This document shows, in pieces, positions 13,583 to 21,342 of a stretch of DNA of 49,440 nucleotides. Source of the DNA: a virus. The stretch covers positions 1 through 49,440 of IMG/VR virus record IMGVR_UViG_3300024308_000035; one strand, 5' to 3'. Position 1 is the first letter of the stretch. Each line of letters begins with the position of its first letter. Below the pieces are notes generated by a model. It worked only from the letters and a program-made list of their open reading frames with translations, was not told the origin of the DNA and did no database searches. A program made the position numbers and the translations under genes.

Positions 13583-14455
13583 ATGCGAATTAACGTGGGC
13601 CACATCTGGCCGACTCCTAAAAGTTTCCTGCGGGCGGTTGAGAGGCTTCCGGACAGAAACGGGCACAGGGTATTTTCGTTAGAGTGCTCCGTATGTTCTC
13701 AGGACCCGGAGATGTGGCCACCTGGCAGTATCGTAGGGCGAGTCATAAAGTTAAATAGCGGGGCGGTGCCCTGCGGGTGTTCCGAAAGCACTAAGTGGTC
13801 CGAGGCGCAAAACCAGCTGAGGGCAGAACGCGCAGCCGGTAAGGCAGGCCTTAAAATAGAGAGATGGATTACGGACCGCCGCCTCGTCCTGCGTTGCAGT
13901 CTTCACGGGGCCTTTGAGAAGAGTTTAAAGCACTTAGTTACTTCAGGTACGGGATGCCTTCCTTGCTGGTACTCATCTTTAAGGCTACCTGAATCGGAGT
14001 TGGCTAGGAGACTTTCCGAGAGGCAAGATGAGAGCGGCATCCGGGTTGACGGGAGGCTCGGGGATCGACTGGCGCTTGCGTGCCCCATCCACGGGCGGTA
14101 TGAGGCCAGTATCGATACTTTCGTTAGGCAGAAGTGCGGGTGCCCTAGCTGTGCGTTCGGCGGGTTCAAACCCCATAGGCGTGCGGCGCTTTACGTACTA
14201 AAAAGCGAGTGTCAGGCCTACCTGAAGGTCGGCATAACCGGAGGCATTAAGAAACGAATGCAAAAGCTGCGTTTAGAGACCCCGTTTTCTTTTAGGCTAG
14301 TGCAGGTTGTTCGTTTAAACGGGTTTACCGCAGCCCGCTTAGAGAGACAGGCACATGCGCAATTTGAGAGCGCGGGTCTTTGCGGGTTTGACGGGGCTAC
14401 TGAGTGGCTCAAAACTAACCCCGCCGTTCTTACGTTCATTCAGGCCAACGCCTAA
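13583..14455 (+). CDS. Free-standing GIY-YIG-type (T5orf172-like) homing endonuclease
   Basis: A 290-aa protein. Three zinc-binding modules come first: C35-x2-C38 with C64GC66; C105..H108 with C125-x2-C128; C167..H170 with C185GC187-x2-C190. The catalytic GIY-YIG-like domain follows at about 201-290: ALYVL, then YLKVGITGGIKKRMQKLR with R225, and E254 in ARLERQAHAQF, ending GATEWL. GAGG lies 6 nt before the ATG. Codon use is rich in AGG, AGA, TTA and ATA compared with its neighbours, a sign of recent transfer. It lies between portal and MuF, antisense to both, and its stop overlaps the portal stop. Confidence 0.82.
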   Translation: MRINVGHIWPTPKSFLRAVERLPDRNGHRVFSLECSVCSQDPEMWPPGSIVGRVIKLNSGAVPCGCSESTKWSEAQNQLRAERAAGKAGLKIERWITDRRLVLRCSLHGAFEKSLKHLVTSGTGCLPCWYSSLRLPESELARRLSERQDESGIRVDGRLGDRLALACPIHGRYEASIDTFVRQKCGCPSCAFGGFKPHRRAALYVLKSECQAYLKVGITGGIKKRMQKLRLETPFSFRLVQVVRLNGFTAARLERQAHAQFESAGLCGFDGATEWLKTNPAVLTFIQANA

Positions 14456-15729
14456 ACCTGAGAGCCTTCGTCTTCTGGCAGCGGCGACTCGGGTGCGCCG
14501 GCTTCCAGGCCCGCCGCGATACGAATTTCGTCGGCTGCGTACACCACATCGCCGGTACCAGCGTTAGCCTGGTTGGTCTGCGCCATGGTCTGCGCCAGGG
14601 CAGCACGATCAGTGGCGGTCGGCTCGGCCAGGTCGTCCCACATGACGGTAATCCGGCCCGCTGGCTTGATAGCCTTGACGCGCTCCAGGTGCCGAACCAT
14701 GCCGCGAATCTCGCGGGCCACTTCGCCCTCCCGGTCACCCTGGCAGCGCTCGTTGAAATCGCGAATATCCTCGACACTTGCACGCTCACCGGTCTGACTA
14801 CCGACCACCAAGCGAGCGGCGGTGCGGAACGACGCCATGGCCACCTGCAGCGATACGGTGAACGGTTTTTCAGGATCCGGCAGCGCGGCGGAGAGAATCC
14901 CAACCTCCGCGCCTTGGGTGGCGAGTACTAGATCCTGGCGGGTGTTCAGGGCCTTGGCCTGCTGATTCAACTCTTCAGCCACTTGGTCATCGGGCTGGCC
15001 GGGCTTTGTCGGCTCGGCTTCCGAATCGTAGTTTATGTGGATTTGGCGTGCCGCGTTTTTCAGGTAGCCCTCGCCCGAACCACCGGTCACCTTCTCCATG
15101 TCGACGAAGGCGTTAAACCCCGGCTCCAGCATCGACCGACCGCGCTTGTAGTCGCCGACGATGTACAGGCGATCAGGATGCAGCTTAACGGGCGGGCTGT
15201 TTTCCAAGTCCGTGGCGTCTAAACCGGTCGGCGTGTAGTTCCACATGGTCACGTTGCCGAGAGCGTCGCGCGTGGCTGGCTGGAGCTGACCGCGCCATAC
15301 TGGCACCAGGTCTTCGAGGACAGGAACGCCGGTCACCGCATCCGCCAGGGTCTCGCCATCCTTGCCGTTGGCAAACTTGAGGATCAGGCCGGACCATGCG
15401 CCGACCATTCGCATGCCGTACGCTTCCTTGAGGTACCACCAGAGGTCCGTGTCCTCGGCCAGGGTCGCAAAGTCCTTTTCCCAGGTACTGGTAGGCTTGC
15501 GTTCGGCCTCTTTCGGCCCTTGGATCACCCACGGTGCGGTCTGGAAGACCTTTTCGGCGATCCGATCGACTACGCCCGCCGCCACGCCGTGCCGCGTGTA
15601 CAGGTTGTAGAAGTCCTGGAAGCCGAGCTTTTCCTTGTAGCCGTACTCGGCCCAGGCGTCGGGCCGCTTGTTGTCTAGGCCCATTGTGCGCAGCATCCCG
15701 GCGCGGGCGCGTTCTTCGGGGGTAGCCAT
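14452..15729 (-). CDS. Portal protein (DUF1073 type)
   Basis: A 425-aa protein. DFYNLYTRHGVAAGVVDRIAEKVFQ near the N-terminus, GAWSGLILKFANG in the wing region and a long alpha-helical C-terminal half (ASFRTAARLVVGSQTGERASVEDIRDFNERCQ) match DUF1073-like portals. It forms the dodecameric DNA channel where terminase docks. GAGG precedes the ATG at 15729. It is divergent from the capsid operon and inverted relative to terminase, which is unusual. Confidence 0.85.
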   Translation of the reverse strand: MATPEERARAGMLRTMGLDNKRPDAWAEYGYKEKLGFQDFYNLYTRHGVAAGVVDRIAEKVFQTAPWVIQGPKEAERKPTSTWEKDFATLAEDTDLWWYLKEAYGMRMVGAWSGLILKFANGKDGETLADAVTGVPVLEDLVPVWRGQLQPATRDALGNVTMWNYTPTGLDATDLENSPPVKLHPDRLYIVGDYKRGRSMLEPGFNAFVDMEKVTGGSGEGYLKNAARQIHINYDSEAEPTKPGQPDDQVAEELNQQAKALNTRQDLVLATQGAEVGILSAALPDPEKPFTVSLQVAMASFRTAARLVVGSQTGERASVEDIRDFNERCQGDREGEVAREIRGMVRHLERVKAIKPAGRITVMWDDLAEPTATDRAALAQTMAQTNQANAGTGDVVYAADEIRIAAGLEAGAPESPLPEDEGSQV

Positions 15730-15787
15730 GTGTGCCGCCTCGTTCTGAGTTATGATTGCGGCAGTTTAACCCATAGGAGGCCCCGAA

Positions 15788-17011
15788 ATGCGGGAGCTAC
15801 GCGTAAACGCCTTCACGGCGGTCGACAATTCGAAAATCCGGCGCGAAACCGTCGACGGTCGCGAGTACGTTATCGTGCCGTCCTCGACCCTGCCAGCCAA
15901 CGTAGTCATGAACTCCGTTTTGTACCCGGCTGAGGAAACCGCCCGCACCTACAAACAACTGGACGGCAAACTGGCACCGCTCGGGCATCCCAAGGACGCA
16001 GCCGGAAACTGGATTAGCGCCGGCGACCCGGTGGCGATCCATGCGAACCACATCGGCGCATTCAACCGCAACGTGACGCTCGGCGAGGACGGCCGGGTGC
16101 ATGCCGAGAAGTGGATTGATGTCCTGTTTGCCAACGCGACCGAACGCGGGCCGGAAGTACTGGCGGCCATCGAGAAAGGCGAACCGATCAGCACCTCTAT
16201 CGCCATCTGGCTGCGCGTCCACCCAGTGCCGGAGGGCCTGCCGTATTCCGGCAAGGCCGAGTACTTAGCCATTGACCATGACGCCATTCTGATCGGCGAG
16301 ACGCCCGCCGCGGGTGTTGACCAAGGCGTCGGCCTTTTCGTAAACGTCGATGCGGGCACGCTGACCGGCATGACGCAGCAGGAAAAACACGAGGTTCTGC
16401 GAGCGGCTGGCGTGGCCCGCTGGCCCGAACTGTACGTGTGGCTGGCGGACTTCACCGATCAGACCGCCGTTTTCGAGCTGGAGCAGCGTTCAGACGGTCC
16501 GGCACCGGCCAATCGGTACGTCGCGGTCGACTACGAAATGAGCGGCGCGGTGGCCAATTTGGCCGAGGCCGTTCGTCCGGCAGTGCGCAAAAGCCAGTGG
16601 CAAATTCTGGCGAATAGCGTTTTCAATCGCGGCGCGTTAAACTTCGACGTGCAAACCACTAATCAGGAGGCTGTCGAGATGACGCCCGAAGAAATGAAAG
16701 CCCTTCTGGACGCACAGGCGGCCCAACTGAAGGTTAACGCGACCGAAGCTGTAACCGGCGCCCTGGCCCCCGTACTGGATCGCCTCACCGCCCTGGAAGC
16801 TCAGGTAGGTAAAGGCGAAGCAGCGGAAACCGAAGCTCTGCGCACCGAAGTGGCCGCGCACATCGGCGCTGACGCTGCAGCCGAGCTGTCGGTGAACGCC
16901 CTGCGCACCACCCTGGCCAAATTCAAACCGGCGACCGAGGTTCCAGAGGGTCAGCTGTCCGTCAACCGCAACGACGCGAAGCCTCGTGCCCGCGCCGAAA
17001 TGCCGAAATAA
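15788..17011 (+). CDS. DUF2213 head maturation protease / scaffold
   Basis: A 407-aa protein. The N-terminal domain (about 1-190) has the DUF2213 pattern: LYPAEETARTYKQLDGKLAPLGHPKD, HIGAFNRNVTLGEDGRVHAEKWIDV and PISTSIAIWL. The rest (about 295-370: MTPEEMKALLDAQAAQLKVN ... LEAQVGKGEAAETEALRTEV) is a helical scaffold-like segment. The family is thought to combine prohead protease and scaffold in one chain. AGGAGG lies 7 nt before the ATG. A TATGAT at 15751-15756 may be its -10, but I see no clear -35. Confidence 0.8.
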   Translation: MRELRVNAFTAVDNSKIRRETVDGREYVIVPSSTLPANVVMNSVLYPAEETARTYKQLDGKLAPLGHPKDAAGNWISAGDPVAIHANHIGAFNRNVTLGEDGRVHAEKWIDVLFANATERGPEVLAAIEKGEPISTSIAIWLRVHPVPEGLPYSGKAEYLAIDHDAILIGETPAAGVDQGVGLFVNVDAGTLTGMTQQEKHEVLRAAGVARWPELYVWLADFTDQTAVFELEQRSDGPAPANRYVAVDYEMSGAVANLAEAVRPAVRKSQWQILANSVFNRGALNFDVQTTNQEAVEMTPEEMKALLDAQAAQLKVNATEAVTGALAPVLDRLTALEAQVGKGEAAETEALRTEVAAHIGADAAAELSVNALRTTLAKFKPATEVPEGQLSVNRNDAKPRARAEMPK

Positions 17012-17023
17012 GGAGAGCTGACC

Positions 17024-17437
17024 ATGGCTTCCGTTCCGAACAAGGTGTGGCGTGGCGGCGTTCACCGCACCACCCCCGAGACCACCGAAGTGATCATCGC
17101 GGCTGCGGCCGCCCGACTGCCGGGTTGCGTCGTCGGCCTGGACGGCGCCGGCGCCGTTGCTGGCCTGCCAGCCTACGTGTGGGGTGAGCAGCTGCACGGC
17201 GGCATCGACGATGTGCCGGTCGCTACGGACACCCAGCGCCTGTACGACACGCACAGCGGTGACCTGTTCACCGGCCGCGCAGCTGCCGCACAGACTATCG
17301 CCGCCGACGCGCCACTCACCCCGAACGCCACTGGCCGCCTAGTTGTCAGCGACGCCGCCACCGCAGTGTGCTACGCCGATGGTGCCGTTACCGGCGCAAC
17401 CGTCGCCGATCAGCGCATCGCAATCAAGTTCAAATAA
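17024..17437 (+). CDS. Capsid decoration / stabilising protein
   Basis: A 137-aa protein with alanine-rich, beta-type sequence (IIAAAAARLPGCVVGLDGAG, GRLVVSDAATAVCYADGAV). AGGAG lies 9 nt before the ATG. Its place between protease/scaffold and major capsid genes and its size suggest a head decoration protein; the assignment rests mainly on position. Confidence 0.65.
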   Translation: MASVPNKVWRGGVHRTTPETTEVIIAAAAARLPGCVVGLDGAGAVAGLPAYVWGEQLHGGIDDVPVATDTQRLYDTHSGDLFTGRAAAAQTIAADAPLTPNATGRLVVSDAATAVCYADGAVTGATVADQRIAIKFK

Positions 17438-17449
17438 GGAGAACGTCAA

Positions 17450-18526
17450 ATGTCGTTCATTTTCGACCAAGCACGAGCCGCGGGTAACCCCGGCCTCCCG
17501 CGCCAGTGGGAAGACGTTCTCGACCTCCGCGAGTACTTCGCGGTGAACGAAGACACCTTCGCCGCTCAACTGCGCAACCGCAACACGCCGACCATGGGCT
17601 CGCTGACCGTGAACGCGGCGCGTGACCTGGAAGCCGTGTGGCGCGACTTCGACACTCAGACCATGACCCTGGGCCGTGCACCTGAGTCCGAGCTGCTGCG
17701 CGATCTGGCCCCGCTGGCCCGTTCGGTCAACATCGGCAAGATCGTCAGCGAGTACCGTCGTACCAACGGCGAGTTCTCCGCGCAGTCGTCCATTGACGGC
17801 CAGCACAAAAAGCCGATGGACCGCGGCACCTACGACTACGACGGCACCTTGATCCTGGTGCACACCTCTCAAGTCGGCCGTACCTGGCGCGAACTGGAAG
17901 GCGAGCGTTCGGAAGGCTTCGACGGCCTGCTCGAAGATCAGGACGGCGCAACCCGTGAAGTTCAGGACCAGTCCGCGAACTACATGATCAACGGCAACAC
18001 CTCGAAGGTGTACAAGGGCTACAAGGGCCACGGTATCAAAACCAGCCCGAACACCCTGGCAGTCGACCTGTCGGCCGGCGGCAGCGGTATCACCGCGGTA
18101 GACCTGACCTCGCCGACCCTGACCCTGGAAGAGGCGAACAACTTCTTCATCCAGGTCATCGCTGCGATGCGACTGCAGTTCGCTACCGGCCGCATCAAGT
18201 TCTACACCTCCTCGGCGGTGATCCAGAACATGTCGCGTATTGCCGGTGTGGTGGGCTCGACCCGTTCGATCGCTTCGATCGTACTGGACAACCCCGAAAT
18301 CGCAGGCATCGTCTACGACAAGAACTTCAGCGGCAACGAGATCGCCGGTGTAATCCTCGATTCGCGCTACATTAAGCCGATCGTGGGCATGCCGCTGACC
18401 TCCACTCCGATGGTTCGCAAAACCCCGATGGACGACTTCCAGGTTCTCTGCTGGACCGCCACCGGCCTTCAAATCCGCGCCGACGCTGCTGGTAAGAGCA
18501 AAGGCGTATTCTACGGGTCGCCATAA
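17450..18526 (+). CDS. Major capsid protein
   Basis: A 358-aa HK97-fold-type major capsid protein. LREYFAVNEDTFAAQLRNRNT at the N-arm, a central EYRRTNGEFSAQSSIDGQ region and RIKFYTSSAVIQNMSRIAGV are typical. It has the expected position after scaffold and decoration genes. AAGGAG precedes the ATG. Codon use is highly biased (GAC, CTG, GGC), as expected for an abundant structural protein. Confidence 0.87.
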   Translation: MSFIFDQARAAGNPGLPRQWEDVLDLREYFAVNEDTFAAQLRNRNTPTMGSLTVNAARDLEAVWRDFDTQTMTLGRAPESELLRDLAPLARSVNIGKIVSEYRRTNGEFSAQSSIDGQHKKPMDRGTYDYDGTLILVHTSQVGRTWRELEGERSEGFDGLLEDQDGATREVQDQSANYMINGNTSKVYKGYKGHGIKTSPNTLAVDLSAGGSGITAVDLTSPTLTLEEANNFFIQVIAAMRLQFATGRIKFYTSSAVIQNMSRIAGVVGSTRSIASIVLDNPEIAGIVYDKNFSGNEIAGVILDSRYIKPIVGMPLTSTPMVRKTPMDDFQVLCWTATGLQIRADAAGKSKGVFYGSP

Positions 18527-18527
18527 C

Positions 18528-18818
18528 ATGGAAAAGAAAACCTACCGTTTGACGGCTGATATCGGCGACAAGAAACGCGGCGAGACGATCAAGCTGACCG
18601 ACGAGAAAGCGGCAACCCCGCTGTACGCCAGTCGTATCGTTTCGGTTGACGCTGAAGCCGCTCAAGGCGTCGACGTTGAAGCGATCCGTGCCGAGCTGCG
18701 CAAGGAACTGGAAGCCGAAGCGAAGAAGATCGTCGAAGCCGCCCAGGCCGAAGCGAAGAAGATCGTCGAAGCCGCCCAGGCCGAAGCGATGAAACTGGCC
18801 GCAGCCCCCAAGAAGTAA
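18528..18818 (+). CDS. Small head protein with repeat-built helix
   Basis: A 96-aa protein. N-terminal 45 residues are beta-rich (TYRLTADIGDKKRGETIKL). The C-terminal half is a charged helix built from an 11-residue unit (AEAKKIVEAAQ) repeated twice plus a partial copy, encoded by a 33-bp tandem repeat. It starts 1 nt after the capsid stop and is followed by a terminator. Probably head-associated; role unknown. Confidence 0.65.
   Translation: MEKKTYRLTADIGDKKRGETIKLTDEKAATPLYASRIVSVDAEAAQGVDVEAIRAELRKELEAEAKKIVEAAQAEAKKIVEAAQAEAMKLAAAPKK
18714..18790 (+). repeat. 33-bp in-frame tandem repeat
   Basis: Two identical 33-bp units (18714-18746 and 18747-18779) and a partial third that diverges after about 10 bases. 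Each unit encodes AEAKKIVEAAQ. Copy number could vary by slippage and lengthen or shorten the helix. Confidence 0.85.
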
Positions 18819-18840
18819 CAGTCGCTGCGCACCACAACGA

Positions 18841-18860
18841 ACGGCCCTCACGGGCCGTTT
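18841..18860 (+). terminator. Terminator of the capsid operon
   Basis: ACGGCCC / GGGCCGT with a TCAC loop and a following TTTGTCGTTT tail. It ends the capsid transcript just before the oppositely oriented accessory genes. Confidence 0.8.
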
Positions 18861-18867
18861 GTCGTTT

Positions 18868-19083
18868 CTAGAAGGCCTGCGAACTAACAAGGCGGCGGAA
18901 CTCCGACGGCGGCACACACGTAAAGCGGGTCGGCTGCTGGAGCGCGGCGTTCTGCAGGTTGAGGGACAATGCCACCTCGATGCAGTCACCATCGGTTTTA
19001 ACCTCACGGAACTTAGAAGTGGCGTCCATATAACCACAGCCGTCAGAGGTGCACAGGGCCGCTACAAGTACAAGCGTCAGCAT
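18868..19083 (-). CDS. Small exported cysteine-containing protein
   Basis: A 71-aa protein. A short hydrophobic N-terminus (MLTLVLVAALC) looks like a minimal signal sequence without a strict lipobox. The mature part has three more cysteines (C16, C34, C55), suggesting disulphides in the periplasm. Its ATG overlaps the stop of the CsrA-like gene upstream. Function unknown; perhaps a superinfection or host-modifying factor. Confidence 0.55.
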   Translation of the reverse strand: MLTLVLVAALCTSDGCGYMDATSKFREVKTDGDCIEVALSLNLQNAALQQPTRFTCVPPSEFRRLVSSQAF

Positions 19084-19331
19084 CGGGAAATCTCCACTTC
19101 ACGCGGGAAATCGAACGCCAGGGCGGTGTGGCCCGGGCAGGTGCGCTTACCGCCCCACAACGTACCGCCACCGAAGTCGACACCTACGCCGGGGTAGATG
19201 GACTCAGTCATATCAACGCCCGGGCCGGTGACCCGCACGCGGCAGCCGCGACGTTCAAAGGTGCCGAGCACCGTTACTAGGTATTCGCCGACACGGACCG
19301 CCTGGCCGGCTTTTCGAGTGAGTACGAGCAT
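19077..19331 (-). CDS. CsrA/RsmA-like protein
   Basis: An 84-aa protein. Residues 1-46 align with CsrA: MLVLTRKAGQAVRVGEYLVTVLG covers strands 1-2, then RVRVTGPGV and SIY at the end of the core. L4 and R6 of the RNA-binding edge are kept. The Arg of the HREEIY motif (R44 in E. coli CsrA) aligns with Thr42. A 35-residue Gly- and Trp-containing C-terminal extension is not found in classical CsrA. CsrA proteins bind GGA motifs in mRNA leaders as dimers, so this could act on phage or host mRNAs or disturb host CsrA/RsmA. Start ATG 19331 is chosen for the family N-terminus. Confidence 0.7.
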   Translation of the reverse strand: MLVLTRKAGQAVRVGEYLVTVLGTFERRGCRVRVTGPGVDMTESIYPGVGVDFGGGTLWGGKRTCPGHTALAFDFPREVEISRC

Positions 19332-19333
19332 GA

Positions 19334-19540
19334 TTAACGTCCTTGCCGAAGGTCGGCCAGTTTGCGGGTTAGGTCGAGCGAGGCGCGCTTGCAGGCGGCG
19401 TGTTCGACGACTGTGTCGGTAATTGCCCATTCGATTCGAACGCTTTCGGCTGCCTTGCGCTTAGCACGCAGCGCCTTCGCGGCTTTGATGAATCGGTGCG
19501 CCTCTACAAGCGCTTCGTCTAGAGTTTTGTCGGTGATCAT
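19334..19540 (-). CDS. Small helical hypothetical protein
   Basis: A 68-aa, strongly helical and basic protein (EALVEAHRFIKAAKALRAKRKAAESVRI). It lies directly upstream of the CsrA-like gene in the same minus-strand cluster. No family recognised. Confidence 0.55.
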   Translation of the reverse strand: MITDKTLDEALVEAHRFIKAAKALRAKRKAAESVRIEWAITDTVVEHAACKRASLDLTRKLADLRQGR

Positions 19541-19620
19541 GCTGATGGGTCTCCAAAGCCCCAGTTAAGGGGCTTGCGGGTGGCGGGGTTAACGTTGTGC
19601 TGCGCAGTAGCCAGTTTCAA
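19537..19620 (-). CDS. Possible very short peptide gene
   Basis: 27 codons from a TTG start, overlapping the end of the gene at 19589-20026 and joined to the next gene by an ATGA overlap. The C-terminus (RKPLNWGFGDPSA) looks protein-like. A longer reading of the same frame conflicts with the upstream gene. Weak call. Confidence 0.25.
   Translation of the reverse strand: MKLATAQHNVNPATRKPLNWGFGDPSA
19556..19575 (-). repeat. Hairpin in accessory cluster
   Basis: AAGCCCC / GGGGCTT with a 6-nt loop. On the minus strand it is followed only by TTTGG, so at best a weak terminator or attenuator after the first gene of the cluster. Confidence 0.45.
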
Positions 19621-20026
19621 ACCAGGCTTGTTCTTCCGAGCGACTGTCTCGGTGGTAGCCGTAAGTCGGGCCGTGGACGACAAACCCATTCGGGAGACGC
19701 ACGCGATTTTCCGGCTCATCGCGGTAAGCGTGCCAACCATCAACCCAAGCCTTAGCGTCCTTACGGCGCGCAAAATTGGCAGATCCGCTGCGGGTGTTAT
19801 TGCCGCTGTCGTATCCGCCAGCTACGCGCTTTCCAGTGGCGTCGTACACGTACCAGCAAGCGACATGGTTGTGATTGGCAAACTGACCCCAGCAGTAGAG
19901 CCGCCAAATGTAGGCTGGCTCGTTTTCAATGCGGAAGCCGCGATAGTTCATCGTCTTGCCCTCCGGGGCGTTGTTCGTTTCGATGAGCACATAATAGGGC
20001 CGCTTTTCTGCACTGTCAATAGGCAT
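19589..20026 (-). CDS. Hypothetical protein, first gene of the minus-strand accessory cluster
   Basis: A 145-aa protein rich in aromatics (NYRGFRIENEPAYIWRLYCWGQF, WYVYDATGKRVAGGYDSG, DAKAWVDGWHAY). It looks like a compact beta-sheet domain. An internal Met at residue 26 is an alternative start. No family recognised. It is the promoter-proximal gene, downstream of the AT-rich segment at 20090-20160. Confidence 0.6.
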   Translation of the reverse strand: MPIDSAEKRPYYVLIETNNAPEGKTMNYRGFRIENEPAYIWRLYCWGQFANHNHVACWYVYDATGKRVAGGYDSGNNTRSGSANFARRKDAKAWVDGWHAYRDEPENRVRLPNGFVVHGPTYGYHRDSRSEEQAWFETGYCAAQR

Positions 20027-20217
20027 CGTGCCTACATCGAGCTTTTCATGTCTACCCGTCCGAACAGCCTGAAAACACGGGCTGTTCTGTAGGTCTTATA
20101 GGTATGTAGAGATACTTCTAATCTTAATAGGTATAAAATACGTATAGACGTATAAGGCGCCATGGCGGAGCGGTGGTACAATCCCTCCCATCTCACCCAT
20201 CCCTTCCGAGGTGGCCC
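20027..20217. other. Divergent AT-rich intergenic region
   Basis: Separates the minus-strand accessory cluster from the neck genes. It has an 8-bp inverted repeat (GAACAGCC 20062-20069 / GGCTGTTC 20080-20087) and an AT-rich tract. The tract starts with GTCTTATAGGTATG (20093-20106), identical to 5704-5717, and contains ATACTTCTA (20112-20120), also found at 5724-5732. Likely promoters on both strands. Confidence 0.6.
20174..20182 (+). promoter_or_regulatory. Extended -10 promoter for neck and tail genes
   Basis: TGGTACAAT, followed by CCCTCCC. No good -35 at 17 nt. Matches TGCTACAATCC upstream of the holin and TGTTAGAAT upstream of the HNH/terminase genes. Confidence 0.55.
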
Positions 20218-20622
20218 ATGGCGATCACCGCCGACCAACTGAATGAGTACCTCACGGCCCAGGGCATCACTGCACTGCCCCCGTTTGTCGTCGACGCGAT
20301 TGTCGAACTGGTGAACAACCCCGACCTGGCCGAATGCTTCGCCGCGAACGGCTATACGGACGCCGCACAGGCGATGCTGGCGCTATCACTGGCCTACCTA
20401 CTGGCTATGTCCAACTACCCGCGTTACATCACCTCGCAGAGCGCGCCTAACGGTGCGAGCCGTTCGTTCAGCACGCCCCAACTGGCCGAAATGTGGCGCG
20501 GCACCCTGTCCGTGATCGGCGCGTTCGACCCGGCGAACTGCCTGGGCGACGTGATCCCGGTTAACCCGAACGTGACGAAGCGCTACGGCGCGCGCATCGG
20601 GGTTGCGTGCTATGGCAAGTAA
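20218..20622 (+). CDS. Head-tail connector (adaptor) protein
   Basis: A 134-aa protein with helical N-terminus (ADQLNEYLTAQGI, VVDAIVELVNN) and SFSTPQLAEMWRGTLSVIGAFDPANC near the C-terminus. Its position immediately after the capsid region and before a run of neck genes suggests an adaptor-type connector. GAGGTGG precedes ATG 20218. Inferred mainly from order. Confidence 0.6.
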   Translation: MAITADQLNEYLTAQGITALPPFVVDAIVELVNNPDLAECFAANGYTDAAQAMLALSLAYLLAMSNYPRYITSQSAPNGASRSFSTPQLAEMWRGTLSVIGAFDPANCLGDVIPVNPNVTKRYGARIGVACYGK

Positions 20623-20947
20623 CACCACATCCGGCTGGGCTAACACGAACACAGCAATGGTGCGTCCGCGCGGCGAGACAGATACCGAGGACGGAGGGGT
20701 GATGTGGGGCGAGCCCTACCAGATCGAATGCACTTGGCGCATGCCGAAGGAACAGAAGGTCCTGTCCGACAGTCAGGGGCGTGAAGTCGTGCCGGCCTGG
20801 GAGGTGCATACCGAAGACGTGCGGCCCCGAGTGTTCGACGAGATTCGCTTGAACTCGACCAATCCCGAATGGCGCGAGATACTCGGCAAGAACGAAGACG
20901 ACATGTCGTTCTTTGGCGAGCCCCCGGCGTTTCGACTGGACACCTGA
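20612..20947 (+). CDS. Putative head closure / neck protein
   Basis: A 111-aa protein, beta-rich (PYQIECTWRMPKEQKVLSDSQGREVVPAWEVHTED). Starts 11 nt before the end of the upstream gene. Size and place fit a head-closure (stopper) protein. No motif is decisive. Confidence 0.55.
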   Translation: MASNTTSGWANTNTAMVRPRGETDTEDGGVMWGEPYQIECTWRMPKEQKVLSDSQGREVVPAWEVHTEDVRPRVFDEIRLNSTNPEWREILGKNEDDMSFFGEPPAFRLDT

Positions 20948-20949
20948 CC

Positions 20950-21342
20950 ATGGCCAAGAGCGTGCGGAAGAACTGGGCGAAACTGGTCGACAAGATCACC
21001 GGCCCCATGTCCGAGAAGACCGTGACGGAAGTAATGGTCATCGGCGGCATGTACGCGGACCTGATCACGCCGAACGCGCTGGGGAACCTGCTGCGTTCTC
21101 GTTTCCGCGAGGTCGTGAAGTCCGGCAACGGCTGGGTCGGTCGGTACGGGTACACTGCGGCGTACGCGGCAGCTGTGCACGGCGCCAAGGGCACGCTCAA
21201 AGGCACGAACACGCCTCGGCCTACGCCCGGCACCGGCAATTACTGGGACCCGGACGCCGAGCCGGAATTCCTGACTAAGGGCTTCGAGCGCGACGGCCTC
21301 GACGCGATCAAAAAGGCGATTATCAAAGGCATGAGCGTATGA
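20950..21342 (+). CDS. HK97 gp10-like neck / tail-completion protein
   Basis: A 130-aa protein. YADLITPNALGNLLRSRFREVV and GWVGRYGYTAAYAAAVHGAKGT are typical of gp10-like proteins, in which a basic helix is followed by a Y-A-x-x-V-H-G stretch. The C-terminal helix is FLTKGFERDGLDAIKKAI. It should join the neck to the tail tube. Confidence 0.7.
   Translation: MAKSVRKNWAKLVDKITGPMSEKTVTEVMVIGGMYADLITPNALGNLLRSRFREVVKSGNGWVGRYGYTAAYAAAVHGAKGTLKGTNTPRPTPGTGNYWDPDAEPEFLTKGFERDGLDAIKKAIIKGMSV

Noticed and set aside
17339-18529. 396-codon open frame antisense to the major capsid gene
   Set aside because: The capsid gene avoids TTA, CTA and TCA codons, which leaves this antisense register open. The translation shows no domain logic, unlike the antisense nuclease in the intein.
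18714-18790. Tandem repeat considered as CRISPR or iteron
   Set aside because: The 33-bp units abut without spacers and are in frame within a coding helix; no CRISPR array was seen anywhere.
19537-19773. 78-codon version of the short accessory frame
   Set aside because: It would overlap most of the better supported gene at 19589-20026; only the last 27 codons are kept, as a weak call.
20032-20238. Minus-strand 68-codon frame over the AT-rich divergent region
   Set aside because: It covers promoter-like sequence and the start of a neck gene, with no family features.
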